DNA of 64,000 nucleotides, from positions 62,001 to 126,000 of the forward strand of contig NZ_VUYU01000018.1 of the NCBI RefSeq assembly GCF_011682065.1. Reading direction: 5' to 3'. Positions 54,210 through 63,988 of this stretch are shown in pieces. How positions within the stretch are numbered: the first letter of the stretch is position 1; each line of letters begins with the position of its first letter. The position numbers and the translations under genes are program-made. This stretch comes from Massilia rubra (GTDB lineage: Bacteria; Pseudomonadota; Gammaproteobacteria; Burkholderiales; Burkholderiaceae_D). The notes under the pieces were generated by a model. It did not search any database. It had not been told where the DNA came from and worked only from the letters and a program-made list of their open reading frames with translations.

Positions 54210-54593
54210 ATGCCAACCATCAATCAACTGATTCGCAATCCACGCGTCGCTCTGACCGTGAAAAGCAAATCGCCGGCGCTGGAAAACAGCCCGCAAAAAC
54301 GTGGTGTTTGCACCCGTGTGTATACAACGACTCCAAAGAAGCCAAACTCGGCTCTGCGTAAAGTCGCCAAAGTTCGCCTGACCAACGGTTTCGAAGTCAT
54401 TTCGTACATCGGCGGTGAAGGCCACAACCTGCAAGAACACAGTGTCGTGCTGCTGCGCGGCGGTCGTGTAAAAGATTTGCCGGGTGTGCGTTACCACATG
54501 GTTCGCGGTGCACTGGATACCCAGGGCGTTAAAGACCGTAAGCAAGCTCGTTCGAAATACGGTACGAAGCGCGCTAAAGCAGGCAAGAAGTAA
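54210..54593 (+). CDS. rpsL: 30S ribosomal protein S12
   Basis: A typical S12 of 127 residues. The decoding-site segment [12 protein letters not shown] carries lysines at 43-44 (streptomycin-sensitive type), and the second conserved loop [17 protein letters not shown] is intact with the methylthiolated Asp at 89. It is the first gene of the str operon, followed by rpsG after 127 bases. Confidence 0.99.
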   Translation: MPTINQLIRNPRVALTVKSKSPALENSPQKRGVCTRVYTTTPKKPNSALRKVAKVRLTNGFEVISYIGGEGHNLQEHSVVLLRGGRVKDLPGVRYHMVRGALDTQGVKDRKQARSKYGTKRAKAGKK

Positions 54594-54720
54594 TTTTTCG
54601 CCCCGCTTTCACTAGAAGTTTAACGAGTTGAACCGACCGTAATGGTCGAGTAAGTGGATGGCTATGATGGCCTCCGCGAGTGCGCACAGCGCGCTCAACT
54701 GAAGATAGGAAGGAATTGAT

Positions 54721-55191
54721 ATGCCACGTCGTCGTGAAGTACCCAAGCGCGAAATCTTGCCAGATCCAAAGTTCGGTAACCAAGATGTCGCCAAATTCGT
54801 CAACGTACTGATGTTGTCCGGTAAAAAATCGGTCGCAGAAAACATCATTTACGGTGCATTTGAGCACATCAAGCAAAAGTCCGGCAAAGACCCGCTCGAA
54901 GTGTTTGCAACCGCGATCAACAATGCCAAGCCGATGGTCGAGGTTAAGTCCCGCCGCGTCGGTGGCGCCAACTACCAGGTGCCAGTTGAAGTTCGTCCGG
55001 TTCGTCGTATGGCGCTGTCCATGCGTTGGTTGCGCGAAGCCGCAAACAAGCGCAGCGAAAAATCCATGCCGCAACGCCTCGGTGGCGAATTGATGGAAGC
55101 CGCTGAAATGCGCGGTGGTGCTATGAAGAAGCGGGATGAAGTTCACCGCATGGCAGAAGCGAACAAAGCGTTCTCGCATTTCCGCTTCTAA
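54721..55191 (+). CDS. rpsG: 30S ribosomal protein S7
   Basis: A normal 156-residue S7 ([19 protein letters not shown]...). It starts assembly of the 30S head. AGGAAGG precedes the ATG. The 127-base gap from rpsL is where S7 binds mRNA to control its own operon in enterobacteria; I see possible stems but cannot show that site here. Confidence 0.99.
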   Translation: MPRRREVPKREILPDPKFGNQDVAKFVNVLMLSGKKSVAENIIYGAFEHIKQKSGKDPLEVFATAINNAKPMVEVKSRRVGGANYQVPVEVRPVRRMALSMRWLREAANKRSEKSMPQRLGGELMEAAEMRGGAMKKRDEVHRMAEANKAFSHFRF

Positions 55192-55323
55192 TCAATTGGC
55201 CACGTCCCGGTTTGCACGATTGTGCAAGCCAGGATGCGGCCATGTATCTGTTGTTCGAGGCCGGGCTCATTTTGTTCACAAAATGCCGCTCGGTTTTGTC
55301 CATTAAAAGATTTAGGAATAATT

Positions 55324-57429
55324 ATGGCACGCAAGACCCCCATTGAGCGCTACCGCAATATCGGTATCTCGGCTCACATCGATGCTGGCAAGACGACCAC
55401 GACCGAGCGCGTCCTGTTCTACACGGGCGTGAACCACAAGATCGGCGAAGTGCATGATGGCGCGGCCACCATGGACTGGATGGAGCAAGAGCAGGAACGC
55501 GGTATCACGATTACCTCGGCTGCAACGACCTGCTTCTGGAAAGGGATGGCTAACAATTTCCCTGAGCACCACATCAACATCATCGACACCCCGGGCCACG
55601 TTGACTTCACGATTGAAGTTGAACGCTCGATGCGCGTACTCGACGGTGCTTGCATGGTTTACTGCGCTGTGGGCGGTGTTCAGCCACAGTCGGAAACCGT
55701 ATGGCGCCAGGCTAACAAGTACAAGGTTCCACGTCTGGCTTTTGTGAACAAGATGGACCGTACCGGCGCCAACTTCTTCAAGGTCTACGAGCAGATGCGC
55801 GCGCGCCTGAAGGCGAACCCGATTCCGCTGCAGATTCCAATCGGCGCCGAAGACAACTTCAAGGGCGTGGTCGATCTGGTCAAGATGAAAGCCATCTACT
55901 GGGACGACGCGTCGCAGGGCATGAAGTTCGACTACCGCGACATTCCTGCTGAGCTGCAAGAGCAGGCTGCCGAGTGGCGTCTGAAGTTGGTCGAAACCGC
56001 TGCTGAAGCGAACGACGAACTGATGAACAAGTACCTGGAAGAAGGCGATCTGTCGGAAGAAGAGATCAAGGCCGCCCTGCGCCAGCGTACCATCGCGTCG
56101 GAAATCGTCCCGATGATGTGCGGCACCGCGTTCAAGAACAAGGGCGTGCAAGCCATGCTCGACGGCGTGATCGAATACCTGCCATCGCCAGTCGACATCC
56201 CGCCAGTCAAGGGCATGGACGAAGATGACCAGCCGACCACGCGTAAAGCGGAAGACACCGAGAAATTCTCGGCGCTGGCATTCAAGATCATGACCGACCC
56301 GTTCGTGGGCCAGCTGATCTTCTTCCGCGTCTACTCGGGCATGATCAAGTCGGGCGACACCGTCTACAATCCGATCAAGAACAAGAAAGAACGTCTTGGC
56401 CGTATTTTGCAGATGCACGCGAATCAGCGCGAAGAAATCAAGGAAGTCCACGCCGGCGACATCGCCGCCGCGGTCGGCCTGAAAGACGCGACCACGGGCG
56501 AAACCCTGTGCGATCCATCGTCGATCATCACGCTGGAAAAAATGGTCTTCCCTGAGCCGGTGATTCAACAAGCTGTTGAGCCAAAAACCAAGGCTGACCA
56601 GGAAAAAATGGGCCTGGCGCTGAACCGCCTGGCACAGGAAGATCCTTCGTTCCGCGTCAAGACCGATGAAGAATCGGGCCAGACCATCATCGGTGGTATG
56701 GGCGAGTTGCACCTGGAAATTATCGTTGACCGCATGAAGCGCGAATTCGGCGTCGAAGCGACCGTCGGCAAGCCACAAGTGGCTTACCGCGAAACGATCC
56801 GCAAGGTGTGCGAAGAATCCGAAGGCAAGTTCGTCAAGCAGTCGGGCGGTCGTGGTCAGTACGGTCACGTTGTCCTGAAGATCGAGCCGCAAGAAGCCGG
56901 TAAAGGTTTCGAATTCGTCGACGCGATCAAGGGCGGCACCGTTCCACGCGAATACATCCCTGCGGTTGAAAAGGGTGTGCGCGGTACGCTCAACGCCGGC
57001 GTGATGGCTGGTTATCCAGTGGTCGACGTCAAGGTCACGCTGTTCTTCGGTTCGTACCACGATGTGGACTCGAACGAAAACGCGTTCCAGATGGCCGCTT
57101 CGATGGCATTCAAAGATGGCTGCCGTAAAGCATCGCCAGTCATCCTCGAGCCAATGATGGCCGTGGAAGTGGAAACGCCGGAAGACTACGCCGGTACCGT
57201 GATGGGCGATCTGTCGTCCCGCCGCGGTATGGTGCAGGGCATGGACGAGATTCCAGGCGGCGGCGGCAAGATCATCAAAGCCGAAGTGCCACTGTCCGAA
57301 ATGTTCGGTTACTCGACCTCGCTGCGTTCCGCAACGCAAGGCCGTGCTACCTACACGATGGAATTCAAGCACTATTCGGAAGCGCCTAAGCACGTTACCG
57401 ATGCGATCATCACGGCCAAGGCCAAGTAA
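55324..57429 (+). CDS. fusA: elongation factor G
   Basis: ATG 55324 gives 701 residues with AHIDAGKT (17-24), DTPGHVDF and NKMDRTGA GTPase motifs and all EF-G domains through the C-terminal alpha-beta domain. EF-G drives translocation. The open frame begins earlier at 55222 without support. Third gene of the str operon. Confidence 0.99.
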   Translation: MARKTPIERYRNIGISAHIDAGKTTTTERVLFYTGVNHKIGEVHDGAATMDWMEQEQERGITITSAATTCFWKGMANNFPEHHINIIDTPGHVDFTIEVERSMRVLDGACMVYCAVGGVQPQSETVWRQANKYKVPRLAFVNKMDRTGANFFKVYEQMRARLKANPIPLQIPIGAEDNFKGVVDLVKMKAIYWDDASQGMKFDYRDIPAELQEQAAEWRLKLVETAAEANDELMNKYLEEGDLSEEEIKAALRQRTIASEIVPMMCGTAFKNKGVQAMLDGVIEYLPSPVDIPPVKGMDEDDQPTTRKAEDTEKFSALAFKIMTDPFVGQLIFFRVYSGMIKSGDTVYNPIKNKKERLGRILQMHANQREEIKEVHAGDIAAAVGLKDATTGETLCDPSSIITLEKMVFPEPVIQQAVEPKTKADQEKMGLALNRLAQEDPSFRVKTDEESGQTIIGGMGELHLEIIVDRMKREFGVEATVGKPQVAYRETIRKVCEESEGKFVKQSGGRGQYGHVVLKIEPQEAGKGFEFVDAIKGGTVPREYIPAVEKGVRGTLNAGVMAGYPVVDVKVTLFFGSYHDVDSNENAFQMAASMAFKDGCRKASPVILEPMMAVEVETPEDYAGTVMGDLSSRRGMVQGMDEIPGGGGKIIKAEVPLSEMFGYSTSLRSATQGRATYTMEFKHYSEAPKHVTDAIITAKAK

Positions 57430-57443
57430 TTACGCTTGATCTT

Positions 57444-57546
57444 TTGCGGGACAGGGCAGGGTTCATCGCCGTTGCCCAGTCCTCAACGGATCAACGCGAT
57501 TGCGGGACAGAGCAGGGTTCACTGCCTTTGCTCTGTCCTCAACTGA
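57444..57546 (+). repeat. tandem 47-base hairpin repeats between fusA and tuf
   Basis: Two 47-base copies (57444-57490 and 57500-57546) match at 40 of 47 positions with a 56-base period. Each folds into a stem: GACAGGGCA/TGCCCAGTC in copy 1 (one mismatch) and GACAGAGCA/TGCTCTGTC in copy 2 (perfect). The difference at the central pair is compensated (G-C versus A-T), which suggests a conserved RNA structure in the 199-base spacer. Confidence 0.75.
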
Positions 57547-57628
57547 ATAATCGATTTGCCGGGCGCAGCCATAAGCCGCGCTGGCAACAAACAAAAATTG
57601 TAAAAATAGTCTTTAAAGGAAGATCAAA

Positions 57629-58834
57629 ATGGCAAAAGGTAAATTCGAACGGACCAAGCCGCACGTCAACGTGGGCACCATCGGTCACGTCGATCACGGT
57701 AAAACCACCCTGACGGCTGCGATTGCAACCGTTCTGTCGAAAAAATTCGGCGGCGAAGCAAAAGCATACGACCAGATCGATGCAGCGCCGGAAGAAAAAG
57801 CACGCGGCATCACCATCAACACTGCGCACGTCGAGTACGAAACGGCTAACCGCCACTACGCTCACGTCGATTGCCCAGGCCACGCCGATTACATCAAAAA
57901 CATGATCACCGGCGCAGCGCAGATGGACGGCGCGATCCTGGTTTGCTCCGCAGCTGACGGCCCAATGCCACAGACCCGCGAGCACATCTTGCTGGCACGC
58001 CAGGTTGGCGTTCCTTACATCATCGTGTTCCTGAACAAGTGCGACCTGGTCGATGACGCAGAGCTGCTGGAACTGGTTGAAATGGAAGTGCGTGAGCTCT
58101 TGTCGAAATACGAGTTCCCAGGCGACGACCTGCCAATCATCAAGGGTTCGGCACGTATGGCCCTCGAAGGCAACACCGGCGAAATGGGCGAAGTCGCGAT
58201 CATGGCCCTGGCCGACGCGCTGGACACCTACATCCCAACGCCAGAGCGCGCTATCGACGGCGCCTTCCTGATGCCAGTGGAAGACGTGTTCTCGATCTCG
58301 GGTCGCGGCACCGTTGTGACCGGTCGTATCGAGCGCGGTATCGTTAAAGTCGGCGAAGAGATCGAAATCGTCGGCATCTCCGACACCGTCAAGACCACTT
58401 GCACCGGCGTGGAAATGTTCCGCAAGCTGCTGGACCAGGGTCAAGCTGGCGACAACGTCGGTCTGCTGCTGCGCGGCACCAAGCGTGAAGACGTCCAGCG
58501 TGGTCAAGTTCTGGCCAAGCCGAACTCGATCAAGCCGCACAATCACTTCACCGGTGAGATCTACGTCCTGTCGAAAGACGAAGGCGGCCGTCACACCCCG
58601 TTCTTCAACAACTATCGCCCACAGTTCTACTTCCGTACCACGGACGTGACTGGTTCGATCGAGTTGCCAGCGGACAAAGAAATGGTTATGCCAGGCGATA
58701 ACGTGTCGATCACCGTCAAGCTGATCAACCCGATCGCAATGGAAGAAGGCCTGCGTTTCGCAATCCGCGAAGGTGGCCGTACCGTTGGTGCAGGTGTTGT
58801 TGCAAAGATTCTCAGCGAAGTCGCTGGTAAGTAA
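57629..58834 (+). CDS. tuf: elongation factor Tu
   Basis: A 401-residue EF-Tu with GHVDHGKT (19-26), DCPGHADY and NKCDLVDD motifs and complete domains 2 and 3 ending [15 protein letters not shown] precedes the ATG. The str-operon copy (tufA by position); whether a second tuf gene exists elsewhere cannot be seen. Confidence 0.99.
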   Translation: MAKGKFERTKPHVNVGTIGHVDHGKTTLTAAIATVLSKKFGGEAKAYDQIDAAPEEKARGITINTAHVEYETANRHYAHVDCPGHADYIKNMITGAAQMDGAILVCSAADGPMPQTREHILLARQVGVPYIIVFLNKCDLVDDAELLELVEMEVRELLSKYEFPGDDLPIIKGSARMALEGNTGEMGEVAIMALADALDTYIPTPERAIDGAFLMPVEDVFSISGRGTVVTGRIERGIVKVGEEIEIVGISDTVKTTCTGVEMFRKLLDQGQAGDNVGLLLRGTKREDVQRGQVLAKPNSIKPHNHFTGEIYVLSKDEGGRHTPFFNNYRPQFYFRTTDVTGSIELPADKEMVMPGDNVSITVKLINPIAMEEGLRFAIREGGRTVGAGVVAKILSEVAGK

Positions 58835-58845
58835 TTCGTAGTCAA

Positions 58846-58879
58846 AGGCGGGAAAGCAGGTATACTTGCTTTCTTGCCT
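58846..58879 (+). promoter_or_regulatory. hairpin between tuf and rpsJ
   Basis: AGGC, then GAAAGCA (58852-58858), an 8-base loop, TGCTTTC (58867-58873), then GCCT: an 11-bp stem with one internal bulge. There is no T tract, so it may be a partial terminator, a processing site or an S10 leader structure. Confidence 0.5.
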
Positions 58880-58946
58880 GATGTGCCCAAGCAAAAAATT
58901 CATATTGCCGGCTTCATGCCGGTTCGTTCTTTTTAAGGGAATTACC

Positions 58947-59264
58947 ATGTCCGCACCAAACCAGAAAATCCGCATTCGCCTCAAAGCGTTCGACTACAAG
59001 CTGATCGACCAGTCCGCACTGGAAATCGTTGACACCGCCAAGCGTACCGGCGCTGTTGTCAAAGGCCCAGTCCCACTGCCAACCCGCATCCAGCGTTTTG
59101 ACGTCCTGCGTTCGCCGCACGTCAACAAAACCTCGCGCGACCAGTTCGAAATCCGTACGCACCAGCGTCTGATGGACATCGTGGACCCAACGGACAAGAC
59201 CGTTGACGCGCTGATGAAGCTGGACCTGCCAGCTGGCGTCGACGTCGAAATCAAACTGCAATAA
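58947..59264 (+). CDS. rpsJ: 30S ribosomal protein S10
   Basis: ATG 58947 gives the usual 105 residues ([22 protein letters not shown]... VDVEIKLQ). S10 is part of the 30S head and, as NusE, of transcription antitermination complexes. In most bacteria rplC, rplD and the rest of the S10 operon follow; here the next gene is an unrelated PEP-CTERM protein on the opposite strand. Confidence 0.99.
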   Translation: MSAPNQKIRIRLKAFDYKLIDQSALEIVDTAKRTGAVVKGPVPLPTRIQRFDVLRSPHVNKTSRDQFEIRTHQRLMDIVDPTDKTVDALMKLDLPAGVDVEIKLQ

Positions 59265-59307
59265 TCATTGCAGTGTTGCCGCCAGCGCATTCATGTGCGC
59301 GGGCGAG

Positions 59308-59352
59308 TCAGGGCCGGGCGAGTTCGCTGTCAGCGAACGGACCCGGCCCTGA
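59308..59352 (+). terminator. nested hairpin after rpsJ
   Basis: Outer arms TCAGGGCCGGG (59308-59318) and CCCGGCCCTGA (59342-59352) enclose a perfect inner stem GTTCGCT/AGCGAAC (59322-59328, 59332-59338). It probably ends the str transcript, although the following T run is weak. Confidence 0.6.
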
Positions 59353-59421
59353 TGCGTTTACGTCAATCAATAGAATAGCGTTCGGCCGCGATCGGCGCCG
59401 GCACGTCGAGGACCCGACCAA

Positions 59422-60117
59422 TCAAGCGCGGCCACTGGCTGTGCGGCGGCGCGCCCCCAGCATGGCCAGCGCGCCCAGCCCCAGCAAGCCCAGGCTGACC
59501 GGCTCCGGCACCGCCACGGTACTCATCGAAAACTCCGCGATCTCGCCGTAGAACACCGTCGAGCGTCCCGAGAGCACGTCGGTATGGCCAAACTGCGCCT
59601 GCTTCGTCATGTACTCGTACAGGTCCGGCCGCAGCGTGGCCGAGAAGGGCGTGGTCAGGCTGGCCTTGGCGCCCGCAAAAAAGTGATTCATCGATTCGAT
59701 GCCGTGATAGGCGTAGATGCTTTCCTCGCGCGTGGTCCAGTTCACGCCGGCAAACGCCTGGTCCGATCCCGACGGCATCCCGGCCGAGGCGCCGTTGGCG
59801 GTCTGCTGCTGGAAATTGCCGGTGCGCTGGTAGTCGCGCGTCACGCCATCGACGGTAACACGCGCGCTGAACAGATTGAGGCCGTACAGCGCTTCATACT
59901 GGTTCAGGTAGCTGTCGCGGGTCGCGCTGCTATCGTCGAAGGTGAGCGTTATCTGGAATTTCTTGTCGACCAGGTTGCCTGGGCCGAAGTCGTCGAGGGT
60001 GTTCTGGTACACGCTGCTGACCACGCCGCGCGAGGTGGTGGTGAGAATGGTGGCCTGGGCGCTGGAGATCCAGGCCGAAGCGAGCAGGGCGATTGCGAAG
60101 AATGATTTTGAGGACAA
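59422..60117 (-). CDS. PEP-CTERM exported protein
   Basis: The protein ends in the PEP-CTERM sorting signal: VPEP, a hydrophobic helix (SLGLLGLGALAMLG) and ARRR, recognised by exosortase. I prefer TTG 60117, which gives a compact signal peptide (SSKSFFAIALLASAWISSAQA); ATG 60171 in the same frame adds 18 odd residues and has no ribosome site. The mature part (about 190 residues) is beta-rich and of unknown function. Such proteins are exported and anchored or released with exopolysaccharide. No exosortase gene is in the window. Confidence 0.83.
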   Translation of the reverse strand: MSSKSFFAIALLASAWISSAQATILTTTSRGVVSSVYQNTLDDFGPGNLVDKKFQITLTFDDSSATRDSYLNQYEALYGLNLFSARVTVDGVTRDYQRTGNFQQQTANGASAGMPSGSDQAFAGVNWTTREESIYAYHGIESMNHFFAGAKASLTTPFSATLRPDLYEYMTKQAQFGHTDVLSGRSTVFYGEIAEFSMSTVAVPEPVSLGLLGLGALAMLGARRRTASGRA

Positions 60118-60331
60118 GATATTCTTTCTTATACTTTGGTTAAGGTAGCATGGTGTGCAAGCAAAGAACATGCCATTTGGAAATTAACGTTTGGTATCAT
60201 CGGCTTATGATTTTCCGTTAAGAAATTTCATGATCAACTGTAAGATTTCCCGACAAGCAGGCCGGGCGCCCGGTTGACTGACCCGGCCCCGGCCCGGATA
60301 CTGTCGCCATGACCAATCCCGACGCCTGCGC

Positions 60332-61036
60332 ATGCCCGTAACGATCCTGATAGTGGAAGATGAGCTGGCCATTGCCGACAGCATCGCCTACGCCCTGCGC
60401 ACGGACGGCTTCGTACCGCGCCACGTGAGCCTGGGCGCGCAGGCGCTGCAAGCGATGCGCGATGCCGATCCGGCCACCTTGCCCGCGCTGGTGGTGCTCG
60501 ACGTCGGCCTGCCCGACATGAACGGCTTCGAGGTGTGCCGCCAGCTGCGCCAGTTCTGCAATGCCCCGGTGATCTTTCTGACCGCGCGCAGCGACGAGAT
60601 CGACCGCATCGTCGGGCTCGAAATCGGGGCCGACGATTACGTCACCAAGCCGTTCTCGCCGCGCGAACTGGTGGCGCGCATCCGGGTCGTGCTGCGCCGC
60701 CTGGCGCCGCCGGCCGCGTCCATTGCGCCGGGCGCCGCCGCGCCCGCCGCGCGCTTCGAGATCCGCGAGGCCGAGGCGCGCATCCTGTACCGCGCCCGGG
60801 CGCTCGAACTGACCCGCTACGAATACCTGCTGCTCAAGGCCCTGTGCGAGCGGCCCGGCCATGTGCTCTCGCGTGCGCAGCTGATGGACCGGGTCTGGGC
60901 CGACGCGCCCGATACGCTCGACCGCACCGTCGACGCCCATATCAAGTCGCTGCGCGCCAAGCTGCGCCTGGTCGATGCCGATGACGATCCGATCCAGACC
61001 CATCGCGGCATGGGCTACAGCCTGGCGGGCACATGA
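60332..61036 (+). CDS. creB: CreB-like response regulator
   Basis: A 234-residue OmpR-type regulator: receiver domain with D57 (VVLDVGLPDMNGFEVC) and K near 105, then a winged-helix DNA-binding domain (about 140-230). It overlaps creC by four bases and creD follows, so the CreBCD identity is supported by order. In gamma-proteobacteria CreBC responds to carbon source and beta-lactam stress. Confidence 0.9.
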   Translation: MPVTILIVEDELAIADSIAYALRTDGFVPRHVSLGAQALQAMRDADPATLPALVVLDVGLPDMNGFEVCRQLRQFCNAPVIFLTARSDEIDRIVGLEIGADDYVTKPFSPRELVARIRVVLRRLAPPAASIAPGAAAPAARFEIREAEARILYRARALELTRYEYLLLKALCERPGHVLSRAQLMDRVWADAPDTLDRTVDAHIKSLRAKLRLVDADDDPIQTHRGMGYSLAGT

Positions 61037-62463
61037 GAATCGGCCTGCGCATCCTGCTCGGCTATTTTTTGATTGTCGGGCTCGCTGCGTGGTTTTTGCT
61101 GAACGTGTTCGTGGCCCAGGTCAAGCCGGGCGTGCGCTCGACCCTCGAAGACGCCCTGCTCGACACCGCCTACCTGCTGGCCGAGGTCGTCGCCGACGAT
61201 GTCAAGGCCGGCAGCATGGACGACTCCCGGATTCTCGCGCGTCTGCAGTCGTTCGGACGGCGCCATATGGACGTCTCGATCGATGGCTTGAACAAGCGCA
61301 GCCTGAACTACCGCGTCTACATCACCGATGTACAAGGGCGCGTCACCTTCGACTCCAGCGGGCACGATCTGGGCAAGGATTATTCGCGCTGGAACGATGT
61401 CTACCTGACCCTGCGCGGCGAATACGGCGCGCGCAGCACGCGCGATGCCAGGTCCGACGACGCCAGCGCCGTGATGCACGTGGCCGCGCCGATCATGGAT
61501 GGCGAGCGCATCATCGGCGTGCTGACCGTCGCCAAGCCGGTCTCGACCGTGCAACCCTTCGTCGAGCGCAGCCAGCGCATCATCCTCACGCGCGGCGCCG
61601 TGCTGCTGGTGCTGTCGCTGCTGATCGGGATGGCCTTCGCGTACTGGCTCAACCGCGCCCTGCAAATGCTGATGCGCTACATCGCCGATGTCGAGGCGGG
61701 CCGCAAGGCCACCTTGCCGGCCCTCGGCAACAACGAAATCGGCACGCTCGGGCGCGCGCTCGAAGCGATGCGCAACAAGCTCGAAGGCAAGGAATACGTG
61801 GAAGAGCTGATGCACACCCTGGCGCATGAGCTCAAGAGCCCGATCGCGGCGATCCAGGGCTCGGCTGAGCTGATGCAGGAAGACATGCCGGCCGCCGAGC
61901 GCCAGCATTTCCTGAACAATATCCTGAACCAGAACCTGCGCCAGAAGCAACTGATCGACAAGTTGCTGGCCCTGATCCGGGTGGAAAAGCAGCAACGCCT
62001 GAGCGCGCCGGAGACGGTCGCGCTGCGCGGCCTGGCCGAAGAGGTGCGGGCCGATGTGTCGGCGCGCTTGCTGGCGCGCGGGCTGACCTTGGAAACCTTT
62101 ATCGACAAGCTGATCGTGAAAGGCGACCCGCTGCTGCTGCGCCAGGCGGTGGGCAACCTGCTCGACAACGCCATCGACTTCTCTCCGCCGGGCGGGGTGA
62201 TCACCATGCGCGCCGAGACAGTGGGGGACGAGGTGATCATCAGCGTGAGCGACTGCGGCGCCGGCATTCCCGCGTTCGCGCGCGAGCGGCTGTTCGAGCG
62301 TTTCTACTCGCTGCCGCGCCCGGACGGCGCCAAAAGCACGGGCCTGGGCTTGCCCTTCGTGCGCGAGGTGATGGCCTTGCATGGTGGCACGGTGACGGTT
62401 GAGAATGCTCAGTCGGGCGGTGTGCGCGCCCAATTACACTTGCCGCTGGTGTTAGTTTCCTAA
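61033..62463 (+). CDS. creC: CreC-like sensor histidine kinase
   Basis: A 476-residue kinase with an N-terminal helix (about 8-28), a periplasmic sensor domain (about 30-190), a second helix (about 192-212), HAMP, phospho-acceptor H265 in LAHELKSPIAAIQG, and an ATPase domain with GNLLDNAIDFSPPGG, SDCGAGIP and STGLGLPFV. It overlaps creB (ATGA). Its stop codon lies in a hairpin of the repeat family seen at 12 kb. Confidence 0.92.
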   Translation: MRIGLRILLGYFLIVGLAAWFLLNVFVAQVKPGVRSTLEDALLDTAYLLAEVVADDVKAGSMDDSRILARLQSFGRRHMDVSIDGLNKRSLNYRVYITDVQGRVTFDSSGHDLGKDYSRWNDVYLTLRGEYGARSTRDARSDDASAVMHVAAPIMDGERIIGVLTVAKPVSTVQPFVERSQRIILTRGAVLLVLSLLIGMAFAYWLNRALQMLMRYIADVEAGRKATLPALGNNEIGTLGRALEAMRNKLEGKEYVEELMHTLAHELKSPIAAIQGSAELMQEDMPAAERQHFLNNILNQNLRQKQLIDKLLALIRVEKQQRLSAPETVALRGLAEEVRADVSARLLARGLTLETFIDKLIVKGDPLLLRQAVGNLLDNAIDFSPPGGVITMRAETVGDEVIISVSDCGAGIPAFARERLFERFYSLPRPDGAKSTGLGLPFVREVMALHGGTVTVENAQSGGVRAQLHLPLVLVS

Positions 62464-62491
62464 CCGGGGTTCAGAGCTCCGGTTAGAAAAC
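62455..62491. repeat. hairpin spanning the creC stop codon
   Basis: GTTTCCTAACCGG (62455-62467) pairs with CCGGTTAGAAAAC (62479-62491) at 12 of 13 positions around GGTTCAGAGCT. The core resembles the inner and outer arms of the element at 11973-12166 (GTTCAGACCTCCGTTAG there, GTTCAGAGCTCCGGTTAG here). It could separate creBC from creD transcription. Confidence 0.7.
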
Positions 62492-62575
62492 TTTTATGCG
62501 GGCGACTTCACACGCAGCGCATGCCCAGCGCACACAGGCTCCCTACACTGGCTCCACCATCAATCGGGAGCTTCC

Positions 62576-63988
62576 ATGCAAAAAACACTGTTGTACAAGA
62601 TACTCGCCATCCTGGCGCTCACTGTGCTGATCTGCCTGCCTTTGGCGATGATCCAGAGCACCATCCGCGAACGCAGCGATTTCCGCGCCGAGGCGGTCGC
62701 CAGCATCGCCGCCGATTCGGTGCGCGAACAGTCGATCATCGGCCCGGTCATGGTCATTCCCTACACCGACGAGTTCGACGTCACGGTGCCCGTTGCCAAC
62801 GACGCCACCAAATCGGAAACCGTGAAACGCTCGGTCAGCCGCGTACACCTGGTGTTCCCCAACCAGCTCAACGTCGAGGGCAAGTTCGATACCGATTACC
62901 GCTATCGCGGCATCCACCGGGTACTGTTCTACAGCGGCCAGCACAAGCTGACGGGCGACTTCGACCTGCCGCTGAAATCAGCGCTGCCACGCGCCAACTC
63001 GCTTTCGCGCATCACGCTCGGCCAGGTCAGCATCGCGGTCGGCATCGAGGATGTGCGCGGGATCCGGAATATCCCCACCATCGCCTGGGGCAAGCAGTCG
63101 ATCGAATTCCAGCAGGGTACCGGTTCCATCGCCCTCGGCAGCGGCCTGCATGCCGACCTGCCGGCCATGGACCTCGAACAGACCGCGCGCGTTCCCTTCG
63201 CCTTCAACCTCGGCCTGGACGGCATCGAACGCCAGCATTTTTCGCCGGTCGGACGCAATAACCAGGTCAGCCTGACGTCGAAGTGGCCCCACCCTCAGTT
63301 CGCCGGTAACTTCTTGCCGTCGACCAAGGACCGCGTCATCAACGATGATGGCTTCAAGGCCAATTGGGCGATCTCGTCCTTGTCGACTGCCGCCCAGCAG
63401 CAGTTGCTGGCCCTGCAGAACGGGGCGGCCAGCGCCGATGCGGCGCAGGCCGGGCAAGCCGCCGCCGCGCGTGCGGCGGTGCAGGTGGACCGCTTCAGCG
63501 TGGCCTTCATCGAACCGGTGAATGTCTATTCGCTGGCCGAGCGCGCCACCAAGTATGGCTTGCTGTTCGTGGCGCTGACCTTTGCCGCCTTCTTCATCTT
63601 CGAAATCCTCAAGCGCCTGCCGATCCACCCGGTGCAATATCTGCTGGTCGGGATGGCGCTGGTGCTGTTCTTCCTGTTGCTGGTGGGCTTGTCGGAACAT
63701 ATCCAGTTTGTCGTCGCGTATGCCATCGCCAGCACGGCGTGCATCTTGCTGCTGGGGTTTTACCTGAGTTTCGTGCTGCGCAACTGGATGCGCGGACTGG
63801 GTTTCGGCGTGGCGCTGACCGTGCTCTACGGCGCGCTGTACGGCTTGCTGGTGTCGGAGAATAATGCGTTGGTGCTGGGCAGTATCCTGCTGTTCGCGGT
63901 GCTCGGCGCGATCATGGTGGCAACCCGCAAGGTGGACTGGTACCAGGTCGGCAAGACCGACGCGGAGCCGGTCACGGTGGTGTCCTGA
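62576..63988 (+). CDS. creD: inner-membrane protein CreD
   Basis: A 470-residue CreD with an N-terminal helix (about 8-28), a large periplasmic domain (SIIGPVMVIPYTDE... to about 310) and five or six C-terminal helices starting near YGLLFVALTFAAFFIFEILKRLPIHPVQY, the most conserved family segment. CreD is an envelope integrity protein controlled by CreBC. A 112-base gap with a hairpin separates it from creC, so it may have its own promoter; I did not find the cre-tag repeat TTCAC-N6-TTCAC. Confidence 0.92.
   Translation: MQKTLLYKILAILALTVLICLPLAMIQSTIRERSDFRAEAVASIAADSVREQSIIGPVMVIPYTDEFDVTVPVANDATKSETVKRSVSRVHLVFPNQLNVEGKFDTDYRYRGIHRVLFYSGQHKLTGDFDLPLKSALPRANSLSRITLGQVSIAVGIEDVRGIRNIPTIAWGKQSIEFQQGTGSIALGSGLHADLPAMDLEQTARVPFAFNLGLDGIERQHFSPVGRNNQVSLTSKWPHPQFAGNFLPSTKDRVINDDGFKANWAISSLSTAAQQQLLALQNGAASADAAQAGQAAAARAAVQVDRFSVAFIEPVNVYSLAERATKYGLLFVALTFAAFFIFEILKRLPIHPVQYLLVGMALVLFFLLLVGLSEHIQFVVAYAIASTACILLLGFYLSFVLRNWMRGLGFGVALTVLYGALYGLLVSENNALVLGSILLFAVLGAIMVATRKVDWYQVGKTDAEPVTVVS

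Noticed and set aside
57430-57628. tRNA genes near tuf
   Set aside because: No cloverleaf or T-loop sequence is present; the spacer is explained by the tandem hairpins.
62492-62575. A cre-tag (TTCAC-N6-TTCAC) upstream of creD
   Set aside because: Only one TTCAC half is present; the second half does not match.
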